64,000 nucleotides of DNA from Candidatus Bathyarchaeota archaeon (GTDB taxonomy: Archaea > Thermoproteota > Bathyarchaeia > TCS64): NCBI GenBank assembly GCA_016783455.1, contig JADHWN010000009.1:1-64000 (forward strand). The letters run 5' to 3'. Numbering within the stretch: the stretch's first letter is position 1; every line of letters starts with the position of its first letter. This document shows, piece by piece, positions 47,048 through 57,306 of the stretch. The notes under the pieces were generated by a model. That model saw nothing but the letters and a program-made list of their open reading frames with translations, did no database searches and had not been told where the DNA came from. Made by a program: the position numbers and the translations under genes.

Positions 47048-48466
47048 CTATTTAATCTCCTTCTCAACTTCTCCGATAGACCTGTCCAGCAGGTCGACTA
47101 TCTCGTCTATCTCTGAGCGCTCCACTACCAAAGGTGGAGCGACCTGAATGTGGTTGCCCTTGACGCCGTCCACGGTGCCGTAGCCGGGGTAGACGAGCAG
47201 CCCGTTCCGGTAGCACTGCTCCACGATCAACTGTGTGAGGCAAACCTCGGGCGGGAATGGCTCCTTGGTCTCCTTGTCCTTGACGAACTCGACGCCAGCA
47301 AATACCCCCATGCCCCTGACGTCCCCGACGGTAGGATGCTCATAGAGCTCACGCAGCCTCTCGTGGAGGTACACTCCCAGCTCCGCTGAGCGCTCAGTGA
47401 GCTTATGCTTCACTAGATAATCAAGCGCTGCAGCCCCGGCTGCACAGACGACGGGGTGACTCCCATAGGTGTGACCATGGGCGAAGCCTCCTGAGAAAGC
47501 CTCGAAGACCTTCTCGGAGGCTATGACAGCGCCGAGAGGTAGGTAGCCGCTGGCGAGGCCCTTGGCGGAGGCGATGATATCTGGCACGGTCTCCCAGTGA
47601 TCGAGGCCCCACATCTTGCCGGTCCTCCCCAGCCCCGTCATCACCTCGTCAGCGATGAAGAGGACGCCATGCTCGTCGCAGATCTCCCTGATCAGCTGAA
47701 AGTAGCCCTCCGCCGCCGGGACGGTGCCCAAGGTCGCTCCCACCACCGGTTCGGCTATGAACGCCGACACATACTTCGGACCTGTCGCCCTGATCGTCGC
47801 GTCAAGGGCCCGGGCGCACTCCAAGTCGCACTCACCGCGGCTCCTCCCGTACCAACACCTGTAGCAGTACGCCGGGGGAATGTGCGGGAAGTCCAGGAGG
47901 AGGGGGACGAACCTGCTGCGACGGGCGATGTTCCCCGACATGGAGAGAGCCCCCAGCGTGTTCCCGTGGTAGCTCTGCCACCGGGCGATCACCTTGTACC
48001 TGGTCGCCTCACCGTTCTCCAGGTGGTACTGCCGGGCCATCTTTGCCGTCGCCTCTGTGGCCTCGGACCCGCCGGAGCAGAAGAAGACACGTCTCAACCC
48101 AGGGGGCGCGAGGCTGGCCAGCTTCTCGGCGCAGTCCGTCACCGACTTTGTGTAGAAGTGGCCGCTGTGGACATAGGAGATCTCAGAGACCTGTTTCGCG
48201 ATGGCCTCGGCTACCTCCTTCACGCCGTGGCCGATGTTGACGCAGATGGGGCCTGCGCTCCCGTCGATATATCTGCGCCCCTCGGAGTCATAGACGTAGA
48301 TACCCTCCGCCTTCACGATCTTGTGGAGGTCTTCTGAGCTTCTGCCGAAGATGTTGGAGAAACCTGGTTCGGACACACTAACCACAGTTTTAGACTGCTT
48401 TCTAGACGTGATAACGCTTGTGCTCGCGCGTGCTCCTGATCTCGTCCAGCGACTCCCGGTTCTCAA
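47048..48466 (-). CDS. Class III (PLP) aminotransferase
   Basis: GRRYIDGSAGPICVNIGHG...LFIADEVMTGLGRTGKMWGLDHW...SAKGLASGYLPLGAV; start probably downstream of 48466. Confidence 0.93.
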   Translation of the reverse strand: MRTGSRWTRSGARASTSVITSRKQSKTVVSVSEPGFSNIFGRSSEDLHKIVKAEGIYVYDSEGRRYIDGSAGPICVNIGHGVKEVAEAIAKQVSEISYVHSGHFYTKSVTDCAEKLASLAPPGLRRVFFCSGGSEATEATAKMARQYHLENGEATRYKVIARWQSYHGNTLGALSMSGNIARRSRFVPLLLDFPHIPPAYCYRCWYGRSRGECDLECARALDATIRATGPKYVSAFIAEPVVGATLGTVPAAEGYFQLIREICDEHGVLFIADEVMTGLGRTGKMWGLDHWETVPDIIASAKGLASGYLPLGAVIASEKVFEAFSGGFAHGHTYGSHPVVCAAGAAALDYLVKHKLTERSAELGVYLHERLRELYEHPTVGDVRGMGVFAGVEFVKDKETKEPFPPEVCLTQLIVEQCYRNGLLVYPGYGTVDGVKGNHIQVAPPLVVERSEIDEIVDLLDRSIGEVEKEIK

Positions 48467-50354
48467 CCACGGATATGTCCGCAGGCTCGCTTCCCGTCAT
48501 GACGGCCTTGACGATCCGCCTCATGATCTTCCCAGCTCGGTTCCTCGGCAGATCCCTTACGAGGAACACGTCCTCCGGGGCGAAGGGCTTCCCCATCGAG
48601 GCCACGATGAGCCCCCTGATCTCCTCCACCAGCCCCAAGCTAGGCTCATGACCTGGATTCAGGGCGACGAAGCAGGCCAGCACCTCCCCCTTCAGCTCGT
48701 GGGGGAGACCTATGCACGCGGATTCCCGCACAGCCTTATGCTCATTGATGATGGACTCCACCTCAGCGGGGCCCAGCCTCTTCCCTGCGACCTTGATCAC
48801 GTCATCCGTCCTCCCGTGAAGGAACCAGTATCCGTCCTTGTCTACGGAGGCCCAGTCCCCGTGGAACCAGACACCGGGCCACCTGGACCAGTAGGTCTCG
48901 ATGTACCTCTCCGGCTCGTTCCAGAAGCCCCGGGTCATGGAGGGCGCTGGCTTCTTGCAGACCAAGTAGCCCACCTCGTCTCTGACCGGCTCGCCGTCGT
49001 CGTCGAAGACGTCGATTGCCATCCCGAGGCCGGGACCCCCGAGGGTGGAGGGCTTCAAGGGCATGATCGGGAGGGGAAGGAGGAAGCAGCCGAAGATCTC
49101 CGTGCCCCCGGAGAGGTTGATGAGGGGGCACCTGCCCTCCCCGACGGTTTCCATCAGCCAGGTCCAGGTGTCGGGGTCGATGGGCTCCCCTGTGTTCCCA
49201 GTCACCCTGAGGCTGCCCAGGTCGTGGGCCTCCACCCACTCGTCCCCGAGGCTCTTCAGCATCCTATAGGCGGTGGCGGAGCCCCCGAGGTGGGTGACCT
49301 CGAACTCCTCCACCATGGACCAGACTCTGTCCGGCGCAGGGTAGTTGATGGTGCCCTCGAAGATGACGTGGGTGCCCCCTAGGTTCTGGGCTCCTATTAT
49401 CTGCCAGGGCCCCATCATCCAGCCGATGTCCGTGATCCACATGAGGACGTCCCCCGGCTTCAGGTCCATGTTGAAGTGGATCTCCTTGGAGCTCTGGAGA
49501 AGGGCTCCAGCGTGGGAGATGATCGCCCCCTTCGGTCTCCCCGTCGTCCCCGAGGTATACAGGAAGAGGGCGGGGTGCTCCGGGTCCACCGGCTTGGTGT
49601 CATAACTCGCTGACTGACAGGAGCAGGCATTATCCCACCAGATATCCCGTCCCTCGTTCCAGGGCACCTCGATGCCAGCCCTCTTCACCACGATGACCTT
49701 CTCAAGCATGGGAGCGCTCTCGGTGGCCTCGTCAAGGTCTTCCTTTATTCTGATCACCCTCCCCCGCCTGTGGGTCCCGTCGACGGTAACGAGAACCTTG
49801 GCCCCTGAGCTCGCGAGCCTTGTGGCGATGGCAGGGGAGCCGAGCCCCGTGAAAATAGGCATCACGATAGCACCAACCTTCAGAACTGAGTAGAGGCTGA
49901 CGATGGTCTCCGGGATCATGGGCAGTAGTAGGGCGACCGGGTCCCCCTCCCCTACTCCGAGGCCCTCGAGGACGTTAGCGAGCCTGTTCGCCTCCTGGTG
50001 GAGTTCCCCATAGGTGTACCTCTCCACGGTGCCGTCCTCCCCGGCCCAGATGAAGGCGACCCTATCCTTCGCGTCGGAGGCGGCGTGTCTGTCTAAGGCG
50101 TTGTGGGCCACGTTCATCCTGCCGTCGATGAACCACCTCGCCCACTCGACACCCCTTGAAGTATCCAGCACCTTTGAGTAGGGCTGGAACCATTCGACCC
50201 CGAGCTCCTTCTCCGCCTCGGACCAGAACCACTCTATGTCCTTGACAGATCTCTGGATGAGATCTCTGTAATCGTTGAGACCGTGTCTCTCCATGAATCT
50301 CTTCACGTTGCTGTTCTCGACGAGGGATTCGGGGGGATACCAGAGATCTGTCAT
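48402..50354 (-). CDS. AMP-forming acyl-CoA synthetase (acetyl-CoA synthetase-like)
   Basis: LFLYTSGTTGRPKGAIISHAG...NLSGGTEI...WFHGDWASVDKDGYWFLHGRTDDVIKVAGKRLGPAEVES. Confidence 0.95.
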   Translation of the reverse strand: MTDLWYPPESLVENSNVKRFMERHGLNDYRDLIQRSVKDIEWFWSEAEKELGVEWFQPYSKVLDTSRGVEWARWFIDGRMNVAHNALDRHAASDAKDRVAFIWAGEDGTVERYTYGELHQEANRLANVLEGLGVGEGDPVALLLPMIPETIVSLYSVLKVGAIVMPIFTGLGSPAIATRLASSGAKVLVTVDGTHRRGRVIRIKEDLDEATESAPMLEKVIVVKRAGIEVPWNEGRDIWWDNACSCQSASYDTKPVDPEHPALFLYTSGTTGRPKGAIISHAGALLQSSKEIHFNMDLKPGDVLMWITDIGWMMGPWQIIGAQNLGGTHVIFEGTINYPAPDRVWSMVEEFEVTHLGGSATAYRMLKSLGDEWVEAHDLGSLRVTGNTGEPIDPDTWTWLMETVGEGRCPLINLSGGTEIFGCFLLPLPIMPLKPSTLGGPGLGMAIDVFDDDGEPVRDEVGYLVCKKPAPSMTRGFWNEPERYIETYWSRWPGVWFHGDWASVDKDGYWFLHGRTDDVIKVAGKRLGPAEVESIINEHKAVRESACIGLPHELKGEVLACFVALNPGHEPSLGLVEEIRGLIVASMGKPFAPEDVFLVRDLPRNRAGKIMRRIVKAVMTGSEPADISVVENRESLDEIRSTREHKRYHV

Positions 50355-50384
50355 CTAAATTCATGCCCCGTTGCGTACGCGCGG

Positions 50385-51236
50385 TTAGCCTTTCCCCAGT
50401 TTTAGGATGCTCCTCGCCTCATCGGGGGACGCCACCTCGATGTTGAGCGCCTCGGCTATCGTGACGATCCGCTCCACCAGCTGGGCGTTGCTCTTCGCGA
50501 GCTCTCCTCGCTTGATGTAGATGTTGTCCTCGAAGCCGACCCGGACGTGGCCTCCCAGGGTCATCGCCAACGCCCCCATCGGCAGCTCATGCCTCCCGAG
50601 GGCGCAGACCGACCACGTCCAGTCGTCAGGCGTCTCATCGAGACAGTACAGCAGAGCCCTCGGTGTCGGCGAGAATCCGGTCCTGCCGATCATCACGAAC
50701 TGGATGTGAAGGGGTTCCTCGAAGACCCCCTCACCCGCGAGCATCTTCGCCGTGTTGATCATCCCGGTGTCGTAGATCTCCAGCTCGGGTTTCACCCCTG
50801 CATCCCTCATATAGCCAGCCCAGCGCTTGATGGTCGGCACCTGATTCATGAACGTCCCCCTGTAGGGCGGGGTCCAGGAGTTAACGGAGCCCATGTTCAT
50901 CGAGGATATCTCCTGCCCCAGCTGGCACCTCTCCCGGATCATCTCGTCCAGCTTCTCAGCCGTCGCGCGTCGTCCTCCCCCCGTCGTCACGTTGAGGATG
51001 ATGTCGCAGCGATCCCTGATCATCTCTATGTACTGCTTCAGGAGGGGGTTCGGGTCGGGTGCCGGCTTCCCCGTCCCGGGCTCCTTGGCGTGGAGATGGA
51101 CGATGGAGGCCCCTGCCTCCCAGCACTTCACGGTCTCCTCGACGATCTCCTCAGGACTACATGGGACGTAGGGCGTCATCTCCCTTGAGACTGGCTCCCC
51201 TCCGGTCACCGCGGCGGTGATTATCAATTTGGCCAT
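50385..51236 (-). CDS. Beta-keto acid cleavage enzyme family (BKACE, DUF849)
   Basis: KLIITAAVTGGEPVSREMTPYVPCSPEEIVEETVKCWEAGASIVHLHAK...GHVRVGFEDNIYIKRGELAKSNAQLVERIV. Confidence 0.95.
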   Translation of the reverse strand: MAKLIITAAVTGGEPVSREMTPYVPCSPEEIVEETVKCWEAGASIVHLHAKEPGTGKPAPDPNPLLKQYIEMIRDRCDIILNVTTGGGRRATAEKLDEMIRERCQLGQEISSMNMGSVNSWTPPYRGTFMNQVPTIKRWAGYMRDAGVKPELEIYDTGMINTAKMLAGEGVFEEPLHIQFVMIGRTGFSPTPRALLYCLDETPDDWTWSVCALGRHELPMGALAMTLGGHVRVGFEDNIYIKRGELAKSNAQLVERIVTIAEALNIEVASPDEARSILKLGKG

Positions 51237-51473
51237 AAAGTTCAGGTGATGAATACGCAGATGGGGGATTAACGTTTTCCATTCACTTACTGAGTAACAA
51301 GCGCAAGGGTTGGCAGAGATTTATTCTGCTCGCGCGCGAAATGGTGGATATTTTTATAGCCCTGAAAACATGTCTCAAGTGGTGAAGCACCCACAACCCT
51401 TCGAAGACGAATGGAAGGGCATGGTGTCTGAGCTTCTTGATTAGTATGTATAACGCGTGTAGAGGTATAGAAA

Positions 51474-52172
51474 ATGAGTTGGATAGACGAGGCAAAGAAA
51501 AGGGCAGCAGCCCAGGCTGTAGACCAAGTTGAGAGCGGCATGGTCCTGGGTATCGGAAGCGGCACCACAACTGCTGAAGCAATCAAGATCATCGGAAAGA
51601 AACTGGAAGACGGACAACTACGGGACATCAAGGGAGTACCCACAAGCTACCATTCCATCCAGGAAGCCGTGAAAGCGAGAATACCCCTGACAACCCTCGA
51701 CGAATATCCCCGGTTGGACCTAGGTATCGACGGCGCGGACCAGATCGACCCCCATCTAAATGCCATAAAGGGACACGGAGGGGCTATGCTCCGAGAGAAG
51801 ATCGTTGCAGCATCCTGCAGGAGATACATCCTCATCGTTGACGAAACTAAGCTAACAGACACGTTAGGTACAAGCCAAGAAGTATTCTTGGAGGTACACC
51901 CATTCGCCATCACACCAGCACTGAAAAAGATCATCGAGATGGGAGCCAAAGCAACAGTGAGGCAGGCTGCCTACAAACTAGGACCCGTCATAACCGATAA
52001 CGGAAATAATTTAGTCGATGCATTATTTGGGCCCATCGAGGATCCACGTGAACTAAACGGCAGACTCCACTCGGTGCAGGGCTTGATAGAGACCGGACTT
52101 TTCATCGGTTACGCTGACACCGCATATGTAGGTACTGAGTTCGAAGTCAAGCAATTAAAGCCCGAGTCTTAG
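51474..52172 (+). CDS. rpiA: Ribose-5-phosphate isomerase A
   Basis: VESGMVLGIGSGTTTAEAIKII...DLGIDGADQIDPHLNAIKGHGGAMLREKIVA. Confidence 0.96.
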   Translation: MSWIDEAKKRAAAQAVDQVESGMVLGIGSGTTTAEAIKIIGKKLEDGQLRDIKGVPTSYHSIQEAVKARIPLTTLDEYPRLDLGIDGADQIDPHLNAIKGHGGAMLREKIVAASCRRYILIVDETKLTDTLGTSQEVFLEVHPFAITPALKKIIEMGAKATVRQAAYKLGPVITDNGNNLVDALFGPIEDPRELNGRLHSVQGLIETGLFIGYADTAYVGTEFEVKQLKPES

Positions 52173-52242
52173 ACTGAATATGAAATCTGCATTACACTAA
52201 TGCATGTCATTTAAACGACTATTATGGCGCGAGTGTGCACTC

Positions 52243-52791
52243 TTAACTAAGGGACGCCACAAGGTAATCCAGGACTTTTTGGCTTGTCTCCTCGATGTTG
52301 CCGACATTATCTACGATGAAATCTGCTCCTTCGTAGTCTTGATGCTCTTGAGCACGGACAACCCTATTCAGTACTTCCTTGTAGGATTCACGCCCCCGTT
52401 CAATAATCCTATCCGCTGTCACGTCCAGGGGTACACGGATGAAGATCACCCTCACGTCAGGGAACTTTTCTCTCGCTGTTTGAACTACATTCCTCGAGAT
52501 GTTCAATAGCACTGGATGACCAGCATCAAGCCAATCCAATACCTCACGCCGTATCCCGTAGAAATTCTCGTATGACTCCCACTCTAATATGAACTCACCA
52601 GACTCTCTTAACTTGTAGAATGTCTCTGTATCCACCGATTCGAATTTCTCAGTGTCAGAGCTTTGCCTCGTGATAACTCTCTTGGGGACCTGTAATTTCT
52701 TGATATGAGAAGGGAACCTTCTAAGAACCTCGTCTATTATTGAGTCCTTCCCTGCACCGGAATTTCCTATGATTAAGAAAACTTTACTCAT
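52243..52791 (-). CDS. Guanylate-kinase-fold / ribose 1,5-bisphosphokinase (PhnN)-like kinase
   Basis: VFLIIGNSGAGKDSIIDEVLRRF...RVITRQSSDTEKFESVD...EFILEWESYENFYGIRREV. Confidence 0.75.
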   Translation of the reverse strand: MSKVFLIIGNSGAGKDSIIDEVLRRFPSHIKKLQVPKRVITRQSSDTEKFESVDTETFYKLRESGEFILEWESYENFYGIRREVLDWLDAGHPVLLNISRNVVQTAREKFPDVRVIFIRVPLDVTADRIIERGRESYKEVLNRVVRAQEHQDYEGADFIVDNVGNIEETSQKVLDYLVASLS

Positions 52792-52897
52792 TGTTGGTAC
52801 TCTTGGTGTCTAACAAAATTTTAAGGACAATATATAAATCGCGCGTAACTCAGCGCGCGCATAAACGTTTTAGTCATGGTTGTAGAGAGATGCATTC

Positions 52898-53854
52898 ATG
52901 TCCGACTACGACTGGTCCATCTACGACAGGGAGTGGTACGAATGGCCCCCCAAGAGACAGGGAGAGTTCCTGACTGACACGCTGGAGCTATATGGAGACC
53001 CCGTCGCAATGGCATGGTTCCCGCAGAGCACCCTCCCGCCGAAGCTCGAAAGATACATCTACAAAGGCGAGCTGAAGATGGTCCACTGTCAGTTCATGCA
53101 GAGAGCCCGCTTCAGAGGCGAGACATACATCCTCGAGAGGGACCTGAGCAGGCCAGCCCCCCCTGTCTGCAACGGAGACGCCTACGTGGGCCTATGTGAG
53201 CTGGATGAACGACTGGAACCGGGCCTGACCCACTCCAGGACGGACCCGGCCTCCGGACAATCCGCCCGCCTCGGCATCTTCGGAAGCCCCGTCGCCAGCA
53301 GGAGGAGCCTAATTCACGCCTATCACATCGTCCCCAACGACACCAGGTACTTCGCCATCGCACCCCTGAACGACTGTCCCTTCGACCCAGATGTCGTCAC
53401 AATCACATGCACACCGCGGCAGGCCACCATGGCAAGCAGGGCCCTCCAGTACTACACGGGGAAGGCCACCATCGGAGAGACAGGTCCCGGGACATGCTCA
53501 TCCAGCTGGGTCGCCTCATACCTCACCGGGGAGCCCCGCTACACCCTCGGCTGCCACGGGGTCTTCGGCACCATGGGCATCGACCCCACGGAGGTCTGCC
53601 TCTCCATTCCCGGGGAGCAGATGACCACCCTCTGCCAGGTACTGGAGCTCTGGAAGGAGAGGGGCAAACCCCTATACCAGGAGGCGCCCCCCAACGAGGA
53701 GCGGGGATACATCAAAGCCCCGTACGAGGGCCCATACCGCGCTCACGCCCGTGTCCAGTTCGAGAGAGGGGTCAGATCCCCCGAAAAGGATGACAATGAG
53801 AACAGATATGTCCCATGGAGCGATAGAAAGAGTAAAACACATTCGAAATCTTGA
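52898..53854 (+). CDS. DUF169-family protein
   Basis: PVAMAWF...VHCQFMQRARFRGETYIL...CPFDPDVVTITCTPRQAT...GCHGVFG. Confidence 0.75.
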   Translation: MSDYDWSIYDREWYEWPPKRQGEFLTDTLELYGDPVAMAWFPQSTLPPKLERYIYKGELKMVHCQFMQRARFRGETYILERDLSRPAPPVCNGDAYVGLCELDERLEPGLTHSRTDPASGQSARLGIFGSPVASRRSLIHAYHIVPNDTRYFAIAPLNDCPFDPDVVTITCTPRQATMASRALQYYTGKATIGETGPGTCSSSWVASYLTGEPRYTLGCHGVFGTMGIDPTEVCLSIPGEQMTTLCQVLELWKERGKPLYQEAPPNEERGYIKAPYEGPYRAHARVQFERGVRSPEKDDNENRYVPWSDRKSKTHSKS

Positions 53855-53921
53855 CAGCGGAGAACTCGCGTGCTCGCGCGCGAGATTATTTAGGACCCTA
53901 TAACGTCTCTATCTGATTGAC

Positions 53922-54200
53922 ATGACTGAGAATTGGTGGGCGCAAAAAGTCCGAATAACCTGTGAGTCTAAACACGGGGTCTGTGAGCACAACGTCGGCG
54001 ACACATACGTCTTCGAACACGTTCAAGACTATGTGAAGGGACTATGCAGTGGCATACAAGACCCTGCGAGGCCCTATGCTGCTTACTGTGCCCTAGGGCA
54101 GCCTTCATGGGAGAGCGATGACAAGAGCATATACCGGATCCACTGCATCTCTAAAAAAGGGACGGTATGGAAGCTTGAGAGGATTCCGGACGAAAAATGA
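53922..54200 (+). CDS. TIGR04076-family small protein
   Basis: KVRITCESKHGVCEHNVGDTYVFEHVQDYVKGLCSGIQDPARPYAAYCALGQ. Confidence 0.7.
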   Translation: MTENWWAQKVRITCESKHGVCEHNVGDTYVFEHVQDYVKGLCSGIQDPARPYAAYCALGQPSWESDDKSIYRIHCISKKGTVWKLERIPDEK

Positions 54201-54239
54201 TTGTTCACTCGAATACGGCGGACAGAGCGCGCGCTCGAA

Positions 54240-55400
54240 TTATTCCTTCCAATATTCTTTCGGATCTTTCATTTTCCCGTAGCCTAACACTTCGTCGCTC
54301 CAGACGAAGAACCTGTTAAGCTGTGGCACGTTTCTAATGAACCACTTAATAATATTGTGACTGACACCTCTCTCCTTCGTGAAGCTGCAGACCCTGAAAC
54401 AAACGCTGCAGCCCGTACCAATCTCCCGCCAGTATTCATAGCAGGTGTCAGCGTTACAGAACCACCTCAATACACCGGGGTTATTGGCTTCCGTAAAGCC
54501 CTCATAGGTTCTGGGACCCAGGGGTATTGACTGGCTGGGACAGTACTTGGCACATTTCTCACAGGCTTCACAGTACTCAATGATGCCTTCAGGGGCTATG
54601 GGACTGGGGGCGAGAGGCATATCAGTGAAGATCTTTGCTATCCGAACCATGGGGCCCTCATTCCACGTTATGAGTCGTCCATGTCGACCAACGTGACCGA
54701 GTCCGGCCTGAATGGCGATGGGTACGCTGATGGCTGTGTCGTTTCCACTTGGAATCGCGTGATAGCCTAATCCTCGGATGAACTCAGCCAGGCTTCCTGC
54801 GACGATGGGCATCCTGCTGTAACCCATACGCGCGACCGGGGTCAGGGCGGTGGGAGCGTACATGACCTCCTCCACCTCCATGGGCACTGTGATGGCTATC
54901 ACCCATTTGTGACTGTTCGGTATGACGACTTTCTTATCGGTGATGTAGCCCTCTTCGACATCCTCGAAGACGATTGGTCTGTCATCTGTGGTGTGGCTGT
55001 AGACCCATCTCTTGTCCAGCTCACAGAATCCTATGTCAGCAGCACCGTAATAGAGACCTGCCTTCCGGATAACAGAGGCTGCTTCTTTCAGAGTGCCTTC
55101 CCATCTAGGTATTTCCTCAGGCTTGACTGTAGCTCCCAGGGGCTTCCACGAGTAGAAGCCCTGATTCATGTTTCCTCTTCCTGAGTGGGAGGCCAATGCC
55201 ACAGTGAGAGCCGCGTCACTGAAGGAGTAATCGATGAGGGAGAATCCTGGTATACCCTGCCTCATCTTCTCAACTTTCTTGTCAATATTCGAATAGCTTC
55301 TTTCACCAGTACTCAGCACTCTCTGAAAGGCAGTATTAGCCAAATGGAACCTATCATACTCCCCTCGAGACGGGTAAATGTCATCAAAACTCCGGGGCAT
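54240..55400 (-). CDS. Reductive-dehalogenase-like / QueG-like iron-sulfur protein without Tat signal
   Basis: CEACEKCAKYCPSQSIPLG and CNADTCYEYWREIGTGCSVCFRVC 4Fe-4S motifs; N-terminus lacks RR motif. Confidence 0.8.
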   Translation of the reverse strand: MPRSFDDIYPSRGEYDRFHLANTAFQRVLSTGERSYSNIDKKVEKMRQGIPGFSLIDYSFSDAALTVALASHSGRGNMNQGFYSWKPLGATVKPEEIPRWEGTLKEAASVIRKAGLYYGAADIGFCELDKRWVYSHTTDDRPIVFEDVEEGYITDKKVVIPNSHKWVIAITVPMEVEEVMYAPTALTPVARMGYSRMPIVAGSLAEFIRGLGYHAIPSGNDTAISVPIAIQAGLGHVGRHGRLITWNEGPMVRIAKIFTDMPLAPSPIAPEGIIEYCEACEKCAKYCPSQSIPLGPRTYEGFTEANNPGVLRWFCNADTCYEYWREIGTGCSVCFRVCSFTKERGVSHNIIKWFIRNVPQLNRFFVWSDEVLGYGKMKDPKEYWKE

Positions 55401-55500
55401 AGAATCAACACCAATGAATTAAGGCATGAAATAATTATGTTTTTTTCACGTGTGCACGCTCACGCATAATCATAACTTCAGCCGTGTGCGCGAAAAGTCT

Positions 55501-57231
55501 CTAGAACCCCTTTGCGCACCCACTTGGGGTCCGCGGATCTGAAGCGCCAAAGAACCTTCCTTCTTCGAACGTAATGCTCTGTGAGCTCCCCATGGCTCCC
55601 TTGATGACGACATTGTGACCTCTCTCCTTCAGCAGCTTGATGGTGTCCTCGCTGAACCCCCTCTCCAGCCTCAGCTCGTCTGGCATCCACTGATGGTGGA
55701 ACCGGGGGACGCTCACCGCCTCGGCTATGTTCATACCGTGATCCATGACGTTCATCATCACCTGCAGCGTGCCGGATATAATCCTCCCACCTCCCACGTT
55801 GCCCGTAACCATGAAGGGCTCTCCCCCCTTCGTCACGATCGTTGGCGTCATGGAGCTGAGGGGCCTCTTCAGGGGAGCGATCGTGTTGTGGACCCCACCG
55901 CTCATACCCGAGCCGTCCACGTAGCCCACCTGCGCCGTGAAGTCCCCCATCTCGTTGTTCAGCAGGATTCCCGTTCCCGGCGCCATGAACTTGGAGCCGA
56001 AGCCCAGTGCCAACGTATAGGTGTTGGCAACCATGTTGCCCTCCCCGTCCATCACGCTGAAATGGGTCGTCTCTCCGCTTTCATAGCTGAAAGGATCAGC
56101 GGGGGTAGCCTCCGTGCGGGGCGACGACCTCTCAAGATCGACGTAGGCCCTCAGCTCCTCGGCATACTCCCTAGAGGTCAACCCCTCCACCGGGACATCG
56201 ACGAAATCCGTGTCCCCGAGGTACATGAACCGGTCATGGTAGGCCAGCTTCATGACCTCTGACATGAGATGGATGTACTCAGCCGTGTTGTGCCCCATGT
56301 CCCCGACGGGGTACGCCTCCAGGATGTTCAGCATCTGCACGAGGTGTACGCCCCCCGAGCTCGGAGGGGGCATGGTGTAGACCTCGTGGCCCCTGTATGT
56401 TCCAGAGACAGGTTCCCGCATCGTCGGCTCATATCCCTCAAGATCATCCATCGTGAAGATGCCACCGTTTCCCCGAACGTACTCCATGATCGCCCTCCCG
56501 ATCTCACCTGAGTAGAAATGGTCAAGACCCTCAGCGGACAACTCCCTCAGGCTCCTTGCCAGGTCTCTCTGGACAAGCGTCTCACCGACCATGCGGGGAG
56601 CCCCACCCTCCTTGAAGAAGACCTTCATGCTCGCCGGTGACCACTGCATCAACTCTCTCGCCCCCACGAGCGACGCAGCCAGACGGGGATAGAGGGGGAA
56701 ACCGTTCTCCGCATGTCTAATGGCGGGCTCCATAGCCCTCTTCAGCGAAATGGTGCCATACTTCTCAAGCGCCAAAGAGAGCCCGGCGGGCGTCCCCGGA
56801 ACACCGATGGACAGGAAGCTACGGCTCGGCTTCATCTCGTCCACCCTCCCGTCCTCACCAAGGAACAGGCCCTCATCCGCTGCGAGGGGGGCCCTCTCCC
56901 GATAGTCAACGATGACTACCTCTTCGTTAAGTCGCATGACCATGAAGCCCCCGCCACCGAGATTCCCAGCGTTGGGAAGAGTGACCGCCAGGGTTAGAGC
57001 CACCGTGACAGCCGCGTCAACTGCGTTCCCACCCTCCATGAGGACCTCCACGCCTGCCTCTGTTGCGAGACGTTCCTGTGTAGAAACCAAGCCATTCACG
57101 GAGACCACTGGATGAAAGATAGTATCACGGTGGTAGATCTTTTCTAGCTTCCCAAAATCGTCCATGAGGCTCATTAAAACACCATCTTGATTCCTTAAAG
57201 CACGTGTGGCATGCTCTGGAGTAGCACGCAC
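55501..57231 (-). CDS. ggt: Gamma-glutamyltransferase
   Basis: GGNAVDAAVTVALTLAVTLPNAGNLGGGGFMVM...TTHFSVMDGEGNMVANTYTL...LNNEMGDF. Confidence 0.95.
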   Translation of the reverse strand: MRATPEHATRALRNQDGVLMSLMDDFGKLEKIYHRDTIFHPVVSVNGLVSTQERLATEAGVEVLMEGGNAVDAAVTVALTLAVTLPNAGNLGGGGFMVMRLNEEVVIVDYRERAPLAADEGLFLGEDGRVDEMKPSRSFLSIGVPGTPAGLSLALEKYGTISLKRAMEPAIRHAENGFPLYPRLAASLVGARELMQWSPASMKVFFKEGGAPRMVGETLVQRDLARSLRELSAEGLDHFYSGEIGRAIMEYVRGNGGIFTMDDLEGYEPTMREPVSGTYRGHEVYTMPPPSSGGVHLVQMLNILEAYPVGDMGHNTAEYIHLMSEVMKLAYHDRFMYLGDTDFVDVPVEGLTSREYAEELRAYVDLERSSPRTEATPADPFSYESGETTHFSVMDGEGNMVANTYTLALGFGSKFMAPGTGILLNNEMGDFTAQVGYVDGSGMSGGVHNTIAPLKRPLSSMTPTIVTKGGEPFMVTGNVGGGRIISGTLQVMMNVMDHGMNIAEAVSVPRFHHQWMPDELRLERGFSEDTIKLLKERGHNVVIKGAMGSSQSITFEEGRFFGASDPRTPSGCAKGF

Positions 57232-57306
57232 TCGTGCGCGAGGAGCCTCTCGCTCGTAGAAACTACGTGAAACCCAATTCTTATCCCCTGTTCAGCCTTT
57301 ACGTCT

